Below the pieces are notes generated by a model, which worked only from the letters and a program-made list of their open reading frames with translations, ran no database searches and was not told the DNA's origin. From Bacteroidota bacterium (lineage in GTDB: Bacteria > Bacteroidota > Bacteroidia > Chitinophagales > Chitinophagaceae), in contig JAFDXE010000003.1 of NCBI GenBank assembly GCA_018268085.1, positions 62,001 to 126,000 on the forward strand: a stretch of 64,000 bases of DNA, written 5' to 3'. The position numbers and the translations under genes are program-made. Positions within the stretch are counted from its first letter, which is position 1. Every line of letters begins with the position of its first letter. Of this stretch, positions 43,892 through 52,985 are shown in pieces.

Positions 43892-45358
43892 TTATTGCGG
43901 TTCGGTCATTTCATTCCGGAATTGCTCCATTGAAATTTTATCTTCTGCCAGTACATACAACACATCATGCACATGAATTTTTGTTGAACCATTCGGTGCG
44001 ATAAATAAATTGTCTCTTTTAATTGCAGTGATATTAATGGTTGGCGGAATGCCCAGGTCAACAATTTTTTTATCAATTGCACGCGAACCTTCTGGCATGG
44101 TAACTTCCTGCATTTCAGTTTTAATTTTATCCGTTGCTTCAAAGTCAGTGCCTATTCGTCTCTTGGCTTTTACCGGTATGGTTACATGAAGCAACCTGGC
44201 TACTAATGAAAGTGTGGTTCCCTGCAACAATACAGATGTAATTGAAATAAAAAATACCAGGTTGAAAATTGTTTCAGCTCCTTTAATTCCTGCAAGCAAC
44301 GGATAAGTGGCAAACACGATCGGCACACTTCCTCTAAGTCCTACCCACGAAATAAATAATTTACTGCGCAGGTTGGTTTTAAAAACAGCTAAGGAGAAGA
44401 ATACGCCCAGTGGCCTGGCAACAAACATCAGGAATGCCGATATCAGCAAGCCGGTACCAATTAGCGGTAAAATATGCGATGGAAAAACGAGCAATCCTAA
44501 TGTAAGAAACAGGATGATCTGCATCAGCCATGCCTGCCCGTCATAAAATTTAATAAGGCTTCTTTTATGAATCATGTTACTGTTGCCCATGATAATAGCA
44601 CAGAGATAGATGGCCAGGAATCCGTTACCGCCAATAGCGTGCGTAAATGAATACGTGAAAATTGCCAGTCCTAACGTTAGTACCGTGTACAAGCCTTCTG
44701 TTTCCAGCTTAATATTATTTATCAGCCACACACTTGCCTTTCCCATTGCATACCCTACCAATGCACCCAGTAAAAATTCCTTACAAAAAGATACAATAAG
44801 CACACCTACATTCACTTCTCCTGTTACTACAATGCTGGTAAGCGTAATCGTTAGGAAATAAGCCATCGGATCATTGCTTCCGCTTTCCAGTTCCAGTATC
44901 GGGCGCAGGAAACCTTTTAAAGCAATTCCTTTGTTACGCAAAATAGAAAAAACGGCTGCAGCATCAGTTGCAGATACAATTGATCCCAGCAACAATCCTT
45001 CTGCAATGGTGAATCCAAAGACATAGTGAACAAATAATCCCAGCGTTAAAGCAGTTATAAGTACGCCAACGGTAGATAATAAAATACCTCTCCATAAAAC
45101 CGGCCGGATGGTTTTCCAGTGTGTATCCAATCCTCCTGAGAAAAGAATAAAGTTCAACGCCGTAACGCCAATTAACTGGGCCAGTGCTGCATCATTAAAT
45201 TGAATTTTGCCAATGCCTTCTGAACCAGCCAATACACCAACAATTAAAAAGAATATCAATGTTGGTACGCCAAGTTTGTTGGTGGTTTTCCCGGCAATAA
45301 CACTTATCAATAACAAAAGAGATCCGATCAACAGAATATTTTCCAGTCCGATAAACAT
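43892..45358 (-). CDS. nhaP2: K+/H+ (or Na+/H+) antiporter with C-terminal TrkA-C domain
   Basis: With ATG 45358 (MFIGLENILLIGSLL) the product has 488 residues. About 390 residues form the CPA1-type antiporter core of 12-13 helices, including GVPTLIFFLIVGVLAGSEGIG, the LFSGGLDTHW motif and SATDAAAVFSILRNKG with ELESGSNDPMAYFLT, where the ion-binding aspartates sit. The last part is a TrkA-C/RCK_C domain (VDLGIPPTINITAIKRDN and following) that binds a regulator. This matches the NhaP2/CvrA group, which exports K+ in exchange for protons at the inner membrane. Confidence 0.88.
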   Translation of the reverse strand: MFIGLENILLIGSLLLLISVIAGKTTNKLGVPTLIFFLIVGVLAGSEGIGKIQFNDAALAQLIGVTALNFILFSGGLDTHWKTIRPVLWRGILLSTVGVLITALTLGLFVHYVFGFTIAEGLLLGSIVSATDAAAVFSILRNKGIALKGFLRPILELESGSNDPMAYFLTITLTSIVVTGEVNVGVLIVSFCKEFLLGALVGYAMGKASVWLINNIKLETEGLYTVLTLGLAIFTYSFTHAIGGNGFLAIYLCAIIMGNSNMIHKRSLIKFYDGQAWLMQIILFLTLGLLVFPSHILPLIGTGLLISAFLMFVARPLGVFFSLAVFKTNLRSKLFISWVGLRGSVPIVFATYPLLAGIKGAETIFNLVFFISITSVLLQGTTLSLVARLLHVTIPVKAKRRIGTDFEATDKIKTEMQEVTMPEGSRAIDKKIVDLGIPPTINITAIKRDNLFIAPNGSTKIHVHDVLYVLAEDKISMEQFRNEMTEPQ

Positions 45359-45497
45359 AGATAACACGATTAAATGATGACAGCACACAACATCAAACAA
45401 CATTCCGGGACGTGTACCCGGTAAACAAGTGCAATCAGAAAATTGGGTTCATGGTTATTTAACCAGGAACAATGTGTGAAAACAAAAGAAAAAAATA

Positions 45498-45860
45498 TTA
45501 CCAGAGCGTATGTGTATGGTAATTGTGAAAGAGGGAGTGATTTCCAAAAAGTTCATAGGTAATATGCCTTGTTATACTTATTTGGAAGCTTAAAATATCG
45601 GATGTTTTAATTTTATCGGGGTGAAGCGAACCGGAGATCGGGTAACCTGAATTCGTTTTGGAAAAAGAACTGGCACCTGCTGTAGCAATATCCATCTCAA
45701 AGGCATCAATCTCATCGTCCTGTAATTCCGTAGCATTGCCTTTCTTGATTGTGTTGGAAGAATTTCCTGCATTGATAAAATGCGCTGACGAAGATCCGGT
45801 TCCGGCAAATACACCGGAACAAAGGAACAACATCAATACTATAACTGCGCATTTTTTCAC
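45498..45860 (-). CDS. Small secreted protein of unknown function
   Basis: A 120-residue protein with a signal peptide (MKKCAVIVLMLFLCSGVFAG), a Ser/Asn-rich middle, and a His/Tyr-rich end (LFGNHSLFHNYHTHTLW). No family recognised. It starts with GTG; a perfect promoter box TAAATTTG on the minus strand ends 5 nt before that codon, which supports the gene and this start. Divergent from the lipoprotein operon at 45961. Confidence 0.6.
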   Translation of the reverse strand: MKKCAVIVLMLFLCSGVFAGTGSSSAHFINAGNSSNTIKKGNATELQDDEIDAFEMDIATAGASSFSKTNSGYPISGSLHPDKIKTSDILSFQISITRHITYELFGNHSLFHNYHTHTLW

Positions 45861-45865
45861 CGTTG

Positions 45866-45873
45866 CAAATTTA
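45866..45873 (-). promoter_or_regulatory. -7 element of the 120-aa secreted protein gene
   Basis: TAAATTTG on the minus strand, 5 nt before the GTG start. Confidence 0.5.
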
Positions 45874-45948
45874 CAAAAATGGAGTAAGATTTGGTCTCAA
45901 CCCTGCTAAATATCATCGTAAATATTAATATTGCACAGAATTTTCTTC

Positions 45949-45956
45949 TAATTTTG
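45949..45956 (+). promoter_or_regulatory. -7 element of the lipoprotein/DUF4836-like operon
   Basis: TAATTTTG, 4 nt before the ATG at 45961; predicts a leaderless first gene. Confidence 0.6.
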
Positions 45957-45960
45957 AACA

Positions 45961-46623
45961 ATGAGAAAGTTGCTGATTCCGGCCCTGTTGTTATGCATGC
46001 TGAGTTTACAAAGCTGCTTCGACGTTATTGAGCAGATTGTATTAAAAAACGACGGAACCGGAAGTTTACAGGTAGTACTTAATATGAGCAGGAGCAAAAC
46101 AAGGCTGAATTCCGTTATGAAAATGAAAACGGTGAATGGCCATAAGGTACCTTCGCAACAGGAAATCAGGAAAGAAGCCGCTTCGCTTGAAAATGATATT
46201 AAATCAGTTCCGGGTATTTCCAATTTTGCCATCGCCATCGATTTCGAAAATTTTATAGCCAAATTAAATTGTGATTTTAAGTCGCTGAACAATGTGAACG
46301 AAGGCATATACAAAATAGCCGCTACATCAAAAAAACAAATCAGCAGGGAAAAATCATTTGACTTTGATCCTGTTTCAAAACTTTTCAGCAGGTTAAATAA
46401 ATTCTTTGTAAAAGACGACTATGAAAAATTAAGTGCGGCCGACAAAGAAATATTTGCCACTGCCAGCTATACCAGCATTTTCAGGTTTGAAACAACTGTA
46501 GATAAAGTATCTAACAATGCCAGCAGAATTTCATCGGATAAAAAAGCAGTGATGCTGAAATTGCCGGCGCTCGACATTATTACTAACAAACAATCTATTG
46601 AAAATAAAATACAACTTAAATAA
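45961..46623 (+). CDS. Lipoprotein, first gene of DUF4836-like operon
   Basis: The 220-residue product has a lipoprotein signal (MRKLLIPALLLCMLSLQSC; Cys19). The mature part begins with a strand-rich unit (VLKNDGTGSLQVVLNMSRSK) that resembles the start of bacterial lipoproteins with a beta-sandwich. The remainder is unassigned. Its stop overlaps the start of the next gene by one base (TAATG), so it is coupled to the 699-residue protein. It probably forms an envelope complex with its two downstream neighbours. Confidence 0.8.
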   Translation: MRKLLIPALLLCMLSLQSCFDVIEQIVLKNDGTGSLQVVLNMSRSKTRLNSVMKMKTVNGHKVPSQQEIRKEAASLENDIKSVPGISNFAIAIDFENFIAKLNCDFKSLNNVNEGIYKIAATSKKQISREKSFDFDPVSKLFSRLNKFFVKDDYEKLSAADKEIFATASYTSIFRFETTVDKVSNNASRISSDKKAVMLKLPALDIITNKQSIENKIQLK

Positions 46624-48722
46624 TGAACAAGATCATCGTACTCCTGGTTGCAGCCGTTTTTAGTTTACAGTATTCATTTTCACAAAACCTGCTGGAAAAA
46701 ATACCTGATAATGCCGCGATGGTAATTAAATATTCCGGCGAAAACTTTTCAAAAAACCTTACCGTTAAAAAAATGGAGAGTTATCCGTTTGTGAAAGAAA
46801 ACCTGTTTAAAATATTACAGGTAGATTCACTCACGAGCCTCGAAAATACAGGTGTGAATTTTGAAAAAGATATCTACCAGTATTTGCAATATTCAGATTC
46901 AACCTTATGTTTTGTAAGCCTGATTCCATTAAAGGATACTTCGTTGTTTCTTAAATTACTGGAAGCAAGGCATCCTGCTGAATTGAAGCCGGAAAAGAAA
47001 AACGGGTTTTCTTTTGTAACCCTTGCCGATAACAATTATGTTGGATGGAATAACGAATATGCCATGCTGATCTACAGTCATTATTCAAACCCCAACAGGT
47101 ATAATTATAATTACTATTCCGACACTACAGTAGCCGTTGATACCGCATTTACAATGGTTGATTCGGCGGTGAATATTCCGGTAGATACGATTGCCAGCAT
47201 TATTGAAGAAGATAAAGTAACAGAAGAACCTAAAAATGCTACGTCTCCAAAATCAAAAGGCAAAGGCATCAATAAAAAGAAAACTTCAGGTAGTAAAAAG
47301 AATGCGCAAAAAGAAACCAAAAAACCACCGGTTGTTGATGAAGAAGTAGTAATTGAAGAAGTAAAACCCGACGAAGAGGAATCTACCACTACTTTTACTC
47401 CCTATTTCGATAGTGCGCAGCAGGCTAAGCAGGAAGCATGGTACAAAGAGCAGGACAAGATCACTGCCGCACGTCAGAAAAAAGTGTCTATTGATCTTTT
47501 GAACACCAGCTATACCGGCACAACCCATTCAATTGGTGAAACGGAAACCTATAAAAAAATAATTGACCCTGCTGCACACATGAGCGGTTGGTTTAATTAT
47601 GAAGATGTAATGAAACAATACTGGGGCTTTTTATATTCCGGTATTTTTTCAGGTATGCGTTACCGTAGTTTGGGTTCCTATAGTTTGATGGACAATGCTC
47701 CATCCGGAAATGGGATTGGCCTGCACTCCTCAATGAATGTATATTTTGAAAAAAACAAAATGCGTATTGATCAGAAGACTATTTCCTCAGGCGATATGCA
47801 GGGTTTCGAAAAAGACCTGTATAAAAGCAAACAAAACAAATCCATTGCAAAATTGGTTAACCCCGACAATATCGGCTATTTCTCTGCTTCAATCAATACG
47901 GAAGCAATGGCAAAATTCTATTACAAATGGCTGAAGTCGTATCTGGGAAGCCAGTCGTATATTGGTAAATATGCAGACCTGGTAAACCTGTATGTTGATT
48001 TACTGGAGATCGTTATTGATGAAAAAGCAATAGCTGAACTCATGCCTGGTAATTATCTTTTTGTATTGCATGGTTTGAAAATGAAAAATGTGAGTTATAC
48101 CGATTTTACGTACGATGAGAATTTTAAATCTACCGAGGTTACCAAAACCAAACAGGAACTCTCTCCTGATTTTACTTTTGCAATGGAAACAAAAAACGAA
48201 GCGTTTATGAATCGTATTGCAAATATCCCTTTGAAGTATGCCGAGGATGCAAAATATAATTACAAAGACAAAGGCGGATATTTTGAATTGGTGTTCGACT
48301 CCGGTAAAAATGTTTTAGACAAAATATACTTTGTTGTGAAAGAAGGAAAAGTGGTAGTTACCACCAGTAAGGAAGTTGTTGATATGGTTTTACAGAACAG
48401 CGGTTATGAAGTTGATGGCGTTACCAGGAAATCTATTTTGAAGAATAATTATTCATTTAAGATCAATACAAAAAGACTGATACAACAGTTAGGACCTGAA
48501 TTAAACAGTGGCACCAGCAAACAAATCAGCAATTACCTGATGGAAAACGTAGGAGATCTTATTATGGAAAGCAGTTTGAAAAACGGCATGATACAGGGTA
48601 CAACCACCATGGCCATCAATGGCAATCACGCCAATAGTTTTGAGTTCTTCTTTAACATGATGGATGCGATCAATAATATTATTAAAAAAGACAAAGAGGA
48701 ATCCGAACAAAAATTTAACTGA
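46623..48722 (+). CDS. DUF4836-like secreted protein with Lys-rich insert
   Basis: A 699-residue protein with a signal peptide (MNKIIVLLVAAVFSLQYSFSQ). The start of the mature part (LLEKIPDNAAMVIKYSGENF) and the general plan recall the DUF4836 protein at 7357-8976, though this one is not a lipoprotein. Between about 185 and 265 lies a low-complexity stretch with Lys-rich (KSKGKGINKKKTSGSKKNA) and Glu-rich (VVDEEVVIEEVKPDEEEST) blocks, likely unstructured. Function unknown. Middle gene of an operon with one-base overlaps on both sides. Confidence 0.8.
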   Translation: MNKIIVLLVAAVFSLQYSFSQNLLEKIPDNAAMVIKYSGENFSKNLTVKKMESYPFVKENLFKILQVDSLTSLENTGVNFEKDIYQYLQYSDSTLCFVSLIPLKDTSLFLKLLEARHPAELKPEKKNGFSFVTLADNNYVGWNNEYAMLIYSHYSNPNRYNYNYYSDTTVAVDTAFTMVDSAVNIPVDTIASIIEEDKVTEEPKNATSPKSKGKGINKKKTSGSKKNAQKETKKPPVVDEEVVIEEVKPDEEESTTTFTPYFDSAQQAKQEAWYKEQDKITAARQKKVSIDLLNTSYTGTTHSIGETETYKKIIDPAAHMSGWFNYEDVMKQYWGFLYSGIFSGMRYRSLGSYSLMDNAPSGNGIGLHSSMNVYFEKNKMRIDQKTISSGDMQGFEKDLYKSKQNKSIAKLVNPDNIGYFSASINTEAMAKFYYKWLKSYLGSQSYIGKYADLVNLYVDLLEIVIDEKAIAELMPGNYLFVLHGLKMKNVSYTDFTYDENFKSTEVTKTKQELSPDFTFAMETKNEAFMNRIANIPLKYAEDAKYNYKDKGGYFELVFDSGKNVLDKIYFVVKEGKVVVTTSKEVVDMVLQNSGYEVDGVTRKSILKNNYSFKINTKRLIQQLGPELNSGTSKQISNYLMENVGDLIMESSLKNGMIQGTTTMAINGNHANSFEFFFNMMDAINNIIKKDKEESEQKFN

Positions 48723-50059
48723 TGTTGAAAAAAAAATGGTTATTGCTTATCCTGGCAATACTGTTAATAGCAGGTTACATCCGATTTTTTCACAAGACCT
48801 GGACGGAAACCGGTGTACCATCCTCTGCCGATCGCATCATTGCAATAGATGTTAAAAGGATTACCAATACCCTCATCTGGAATTACATCACCTCGCCATC
48901 GCAATGGAAAAAAATCTCATTCTCTTCCGGTAAAAAAACGGGATGGAGGGAAATGTTTACCCTTCCCGATTATGTATTTATTTTCCATGTAACCGGGCAA
49001 CCCGATAATGAGTGGTACAGTTGTTTGCGCATTCGGGACAGTGCAGGTTTCCGGGAGGGGTTAACGCAATATCATTTCTATGAGCAATCACCCCAGGTGT
49101 ATGTTTCCGACAGCCTGGGTATTTGTATTTACCAATCGGGTAATAAGGTTTTACTCGGCACTGCTTCATCGGTAAATGATGGTAACTACCTTAAAGTTGC
49201 CGGCGAATTATTTGTTCAGAAGAAACACATAACCAGGAAGCAACTCTTTAAGAATGTTGAAGCAAGCAGTCATTTGTCGTTGGTTGTTAGAAAAAACAGT
49301 GTACTAACAGACGATGCCCTGGTGATGTTGAATTTCGACAACAGGAATATCTATATTGAAGGCATTTTTTCGCCTGCAGCAAGTATTCGTGCAACAGAAC
49401 AAAACATCGGTTACAATGAAAATGCGTTGCTTTCATTCGGATGTTCGGACGTACTCACCAGTGTGCATCATTTGCTGGATACAACGGCAAGAGCAAAAAT
49501 ATCCAAAGCACTTAACTACAATACAGATTCAGTATTGCTTCCGGGGAACCGTAGCTACACACTCACACTGGCCACGATACGTTCGAAAACAGATTCTGCG
49601 GTAAGATTTGATTATGATGAGAACTTTAACCCGGTGCCAAAAACAGTGGTGAATATAGTAAAGGAACCGGTATACAGTGTATTGATCCGGGGAGAAAATG
49701 CCGGCAGAATTTTTAATTACTGGGATAGAAACGGGCAAATAGAAAAGTCGGGCGACAGTAGCATTTTCCTTCCCATGCCATTGGTAAAATCATATTGTAA
49801 GATAGGTTTACCTTCTGATCTGATCGTAGCATCAGAGGGCTTTGCTCAACCGAAAACGCAAAAAATGATAACCTGTATCGCATATTTAAGGCTGTTATTT
49901 GCTTCGGTACCGGGAGATGTGGCTAAATTATTTCCTCCCGTTCTGGGTAGAATGGCCAATGAATGTGAAGTTGCCGAATTGATACTCCGGAAGAAAAAAT
50001 CAAAAGTAGTACTGGAAGGTAAAGTAAGCATAAAGGAAAACGGGCTTTTTAAGTTTTAA
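48722..50059 (+). CDS. Membrane-anchored protein of unknown function, third gene of the DUF4836-like operon
   Basis: The 445-residue product begins with a membrane anchor or uncleaved signal (LLLILAILLIAGYIRFF, residues 7-23) and has a large extracytoplasmic part of mixed strands and helices. Segments such as DRIIAIDVKRITNTLIWNYI resemble in style the DUF4836-like neighbour, suggesting distant homology, but I could not align it fully. Its ATG overlaps the upstream stop (TGATG). No catalytic motif seen. Confidence 0.75.
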   Translation: MLKKKWLLLILAILLIAGYIRFFHKTWTETGVPSSADRIIAIDVKRITNTLIWNYITSPSQWKKISFSSGKKTGWREMFTLPDYVFIFHVTGQPDNEWYSCLRIRDSAGFREGLTQYHFYEQSPQVYVSDSLGICIYQSGNKVLLGTASSVNDGNYLKVAGELFVQKKHITRKQLFKNVEASSHLSLVVRKNSVLTDDALVMLNFDNRNIYIEGIFSPAASIRATEQNIGYNENALLSFGCSDVLTSVHHLLDTTARAKISKALNYNTDSVLLPGNRSYTLTLATIRSKTDSAVRFDYDENFNPVPKTVVNIVKEPVYSVLIRGENAGRIFNYWDRNGQIEKSGDSSIFLPMPLVKSYCKIGLPSDLIVASEGFAQPKTQKMITCIAYLRLLFASVPGDVAKLFPPVLGRMANECEVAELILRKKKSKVVLEGKVSIKENGLFKF

Positions 50060-50210
50060 TACCGGCAACACAAAACGGGTAAAATAAGTGATTTCCTTTT
50101 GTAAAAAAATGCTTTACAAACAATGGGGAAAACCGGTGATTTCCCAATGAAAAAGTTTGTCAAATAGGCGCTAAAAAAACATTTGAATTGTATAAATAAC
50201 TATATTAGCA

Positions 50211-50226
50211 GTGATAATATTATCAC
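50211..50226. promoter_or_regulatory. Perfect 16-bp palindrome before the SWIB gene
   Basis: GTGATAATATTATCAC, centred about 32 bp before the ATG at 50251 and just after a TATATTAG box (50200-50207). It may be an operator at the transcription start or a leader stem. Confidence 0.6.
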
Positions 50227-50250
50227 CCATTATTTTCTAAAACAAAAAAC

Positions 50251-50625
50251 ATGGCAACAAAAAAGAAAGCGGCTAAAAAAGCAGCACCAAAAAAAGCAGC
50301 TAAGAAAGCAGCTCCAAAAAAAGCAGCACCTAAAAAAGCAGCTCCAAAAAAAGCAGTTAAAAAGAAATCAGCACGTAAACCTAACGCAGCATTCATGGTT
50401 GCATTAACACCAAGTGCAGATTTAGCAGCAGTAATTGGTAACAAACCAGTTCCTCGTACTGAAGCTGTTAAAAAAATATGGGTTTATATCAAAGCCAACA
50501 AACTCCAGGACGCAAAGAACAAACGTATGATCAATGCTGATGCTAAACTGAAACCAGTATTTGGTGGAAAAGCACAGGTATCAATGTTTGATATGGCTAA
50601 GCACTTATCTAAAAACCTGAAGTAA
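50251..50625 (+). CDS. SWIB/MDM2-domain protein with histone H1-like lysine tail
   Basis: The 124-residue product has an N-terminal tail of about 45 residues made of KKA/APKKA repeats, like the tails of histone H1 and bacterial histone-like Hc proteins. A SWIB domain follows (about 46-124: NAAFMVALTPSADLAAVIG, AVKKIWVYIKANKLQD, INADAKLKPVFGG). SWIB domains mediate protein contacts in eukaryotic chromatin remodelling; bacterial versions occur in chlamydiae and Bacteroidota, with unknown role. The basic tail should bind DNA. A single gene with a palindrome upstream and a terminator after. Confidence 0.93.
   Translation: MATKKKAAKKAAPKKAAKKAAPKKAAPKKAAPKKAVKKKSARKPNAAFMVALTPSADLAAVIGNKPVPRTEAVKKIWVYIKANKLQDAKNKRMINADAKLKPVFGGKAQVSMFDMAKHLSKNLK
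50274..50360. repeat. Internal tandem repeats coding APKKA
   Basis: Short repeats of about 15 bp built from GCACC/GCTCC-AAAAAAAGCA units encode the lysine-rich tail; they are prone to length change by slippage. Confidence 0.7.
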
Positions 50626-50647
50626 AAAATTATTTTGGTTTAATCAG

Positions 50648-50676
50648 AAGCACCCGATGTGGTGCTTTTTTTATTT
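50648..50676 (+). terminator. Terminator after the SWIB gene
   Basis: AAGCACC/GGTGCTT stem followed by TTTTTTATTTT. Confidence 0.85.
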
Positions 50677-50765
50677 TAGGGTATCCAATAACGTTAGTAA
50701 TGGCATTGTTCGCCTTAATAAAAACAAGAACAGGTTTATACCTTAAAATAAGTTAACTTAATTGT

Positions 50766-51884
50766 ATGAAAACTATTCTCCTTATCCTGCAACTATTTAT
50801 CTTTTGCCCCGTGCATTCCATCGCTGCAGACACTACCTGGCTTAATAATAAATGGCAACCCTGTTCCAAAGAAAACGCAGCTTATTTCAGCATCAACAAA
50901 GGAAAACAGCAACAATTGTATTACAATAACAGTAATGCTTTGTTGATGAAAGGAAGTTTTTCGGATGAACGGTTACTGTATAAAGAAGGCACTTTCACCT
51001 GGTACTTTCCTGATGGCAAGCTGAAGGATTCTATCACTTATGTACATAATTCCCCGAGATACCTGGCCCATTTTCACAGCAATGGACAAATGAAAACACT
51101 GTTACTTTATAATGATTCTAACCGGGCCGTTTTTGTAAACTCCTGGAACCAGGATGGAAGCGTTTCGTTTATCGACACATTTTACCACGACAGAAAACAC
51201 AATGAATGCAATAAAGACACGGCATGGCTGAAAGGTATTATTGAAAGAGAAACGGATAGCTGCTGGCATTTGCGTTTCTATTATATAACGAACAACAGGC
51301 TTTATATCAATTCGTATTATAAACAAAGATTGTGTACAACAAGAATAAAAGATTTTGAAAAATACAACGAAGAAGGAAAACTTACGGATTCAAGCTTGTA
51401 TTCATTGAATGGAAGGAGGCAGGAAGTATGGCTGTTTCATCATAACTGTTTGATCAGTGCCTATAAAAAATATGACTCGTTGGGTAAGTTATCCGGCACA
51501 ACAGTTTGGGATGAATATGGTAATGAACAATTCATTGATCCTGCTATTGTGTATCCATCACAACCGGAAGGATTCAGGGCCTGGAAAAATAAAGTTATGA
51601 TGCAGATCAATAATGATAGCAGCATCAATTGGTCGAAACGTTCTCAATACTACGGACGTGTGAGTATTAAATTAGCCATTGATAGTTCAGGCAATTTATT
51701 ATCGGCTTATACCCGTAACCCGTCTCCTTACCCGGATCTGAATAGTCTGATATTATTTGTTTGCCGGCAATATGATAAATGGAAACCGGGAACAGTGAAA
51801 GGAGTCAGATCGTCTTTTATTATCAATTGCAATTTTTATTTTACAGGCGGAAAAATTACCGGTTACCAGCAAACGTATTTGTAA
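50766..51884 (+). CDS. Secreted protein with MORN-like repeats and TonB-like C-terminus
   Basis: The 372-residue product has a signal peptide (MKTILLILQLFIFCPVHSIA, cut near 21). The middle has several MORN_2-type repeats (KEGTFTWYFPDGKLKDSITY, HFHSNGQMKTLLLY, YNEEGKLTDSSLY). The end (YYGRVSIKLAIDSSGNLLSA, with YDKWKPGTVKGV) has the residue pattern of a TonB C-terminal domain but lies on a protein without a membrane helix before it. Probably periplasmic; it might bind outer-membrane partners as TonB does. Single gene with a terminator. Confidence 0.8.
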   Translation: MKTILLILQLFIFCPVHSIAADTTWLNNKWQPCSKENAAYFSINKGKQQQLYYNNSNALLMKGSFSDERLLYKEGTFTWYFPDGKLKDSITYVHNSPRYLAHFHSNGQMKTLLLYNDSNRAVFVNSWNQDGSVSFIDTFYHDRKHNECNKDTAWLKGIIERETDSCWHLRFYYITNNRLYINSYYKQRLCTTRIKDFEKYNEEGKLTDSSLYSLNGRRQEVWLFHHNCLISAYKKYDSLGKLSGTTVWDEYGNEQFIDPAIVYPSQPEGFRAWKNKVMMQINNDSSINWSKRSQYYGRVSIKLAIDSSGNLLSAYTRNPSPYPDLNSLILFVCRQYDKWKPGTVKGVRSSFIINCNFYFTGGKITGYQQTYL

Positions 51885-51905
51885 TGCATTGAAATGTTAT
51901 GGTGT

Positions 51906-51938
51906 AAAATCCTGTTCGAAAGAGCAGGATTTTTATTT
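51906..51938 (+). terminator. Terminator after the MORN/TonB-like gene
   Basis: AAATCCTG/CAGGATTT stem followed by TTATTT. Confidence 0.75.
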
Positions 51939-52008
51939 GAAATAAGATTTATTGCCTGTTTGCATTACATACTGACGCAGCGTAGCGAAAAGTAAACCAT
52001 TAAAAAAA

Positions 52009-52923
52009 TCAGGACAATACTTCCGGTGCAGGTGGATCTGATGGTCTTGATTTATCAGCAGGTAACGGAACAAATTCTTTATTATCGTTTGGAGGCAAGA
52101 TAATCCTACCCTCTTTCCAGTCTGATTTTGCCTGTTCAATTCTTTCCTTACGGGATGAAACAAAATTCCACCAGATAAATCTATCGCCAAGGGGCTCTCC
52201 TCCCAATAACATCAAAGTTGTTTTTTCTTTTGCAAGGATAACTGGCATTTCGCTTTTATCAAACACAATCATTTGTCCTTCGGTGTACCTTACCCCGGTA
52301 ATTTCCAGCATTCCTTTTACAATGTACACCGCACGTTCTTCGTATTGTGCAGGCAGGGTGAACTTTGCATTTTTATCCAGTACCACATGCAGGTAAAATA
52401 AAGGCGATTTAATTTTCACATCATTCCTTAAACCAAATGCATCTCCTGCTATCAGGCGCATCCACACTCCTTTGTCGGTAAATACAGGAAGCTGATGTGC
52501 AGCGTAATTATCAAAAGCAGGATCAGACTCTTCATCTTTTTCAGGTAATGCCACCCAGGTTTGAATCATTTCCAGTTCGCCACCAGCCAATGCAGCAGGA
52601 TCTTCAAATCGCTCCGAATGGGCAATGCCTCTCCCTGCTGTCATCCAGTTTACTTCACCCGGTTGAATAATTTGTTCAACGCCTAAACTATCGCGGTGGG
52701 TAACTTTTCCGCCGAACAAATAGCTCACGGTTGAAAGCCCGATATGCGGATGCGGCAACACGTCCATTGCTTTTAAGGATGCAGGTGCTTGTTTTACCGG
52801 TCCGGCATGATCCATAAATATAAAAGGGCCAACCATCCTTCTTTGCCTGAACGGAAGTATGCGACGCACTTCAAGTGTTTCTGCAATGGATGCTTTGCGG
52901 GCTTCAATGATAAGTTGTGGCAT
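52009..52923 (-). CDS. Pirin-family protein
   Basis: The 304-residue product is a bicupin of the pirin family: VGPFIFMDHAGP, the metal-binding PHPHIGLSTVSYLFGG with a second His in VTHRDSLG, then PGEVNWMTAGRGIAHSER. Bacterial pirins bind a metal in the N-terminal cupin and some act as quercetinases; others affect metabolism by contacting enzymes. Which applies here is unknown. It is cytoplasmic and a single gene, with a TAGTTTTG box 19 nt upstream. Length is normal. Confidence 0.92.
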   Translation of the reverse strand: MPQLIIEARKASIAETLEVRRILPFRQRRMVGPFIFMDHAGPVKQAPASLKAMDVLPHPHIGLSTVSYLFGGKVTHRDSLGVEQIIQPGEVNWMTAGRGIAHSERFEDPAALAGGELEMIQTWVALPEKDEESDPAFDNYAAHQLPVFTDKGVWMRLIAGDAFGLRNDVKIKSPLFYLHVVLDKNAKFTLPAQYEERAVYIVKGMLEITGVRYTEGQMIVFDKSEMPVILAKEKTTLMLLGGEPLGDRFIWWNFVSSRKERIEQAKSDWKEGRIILPPNDNKEFVPLPADKSRPSDPPAPEVLS

Positions 52924-52942
52924 AACGATGTTTTAGGAATAA

Positions 52943-52950
52943 CAAAACTA
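52943..52950 (-). promoter_or_regulatory. -7 element of the pirin gene
   Basis: TAGTTTTG on the minus strand, 19 nt before the ATG. Confidence 0.5.
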
Positions 52951-52985
52951 TTACATTCTGATTCACCTGCAATGTTGCTCATCTT

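Noticed and set aside
45405-45421. Hairpin CCGGG/CCCGG between the antiporter and the secreted mini-protein
   Set aside because: No T-run on either strand; too short to call.
50274-50360. Regularly spaced repeats that might suggest a CRISPR array
   Set aside because: They are in frame and encode the APKKA tail; there are no unique spacers.
50223-50444. Minus-strand Ala/Phe-rich open frame
   Set aside because: Antisense to the lysine-rich repeats of the SWIB gene.
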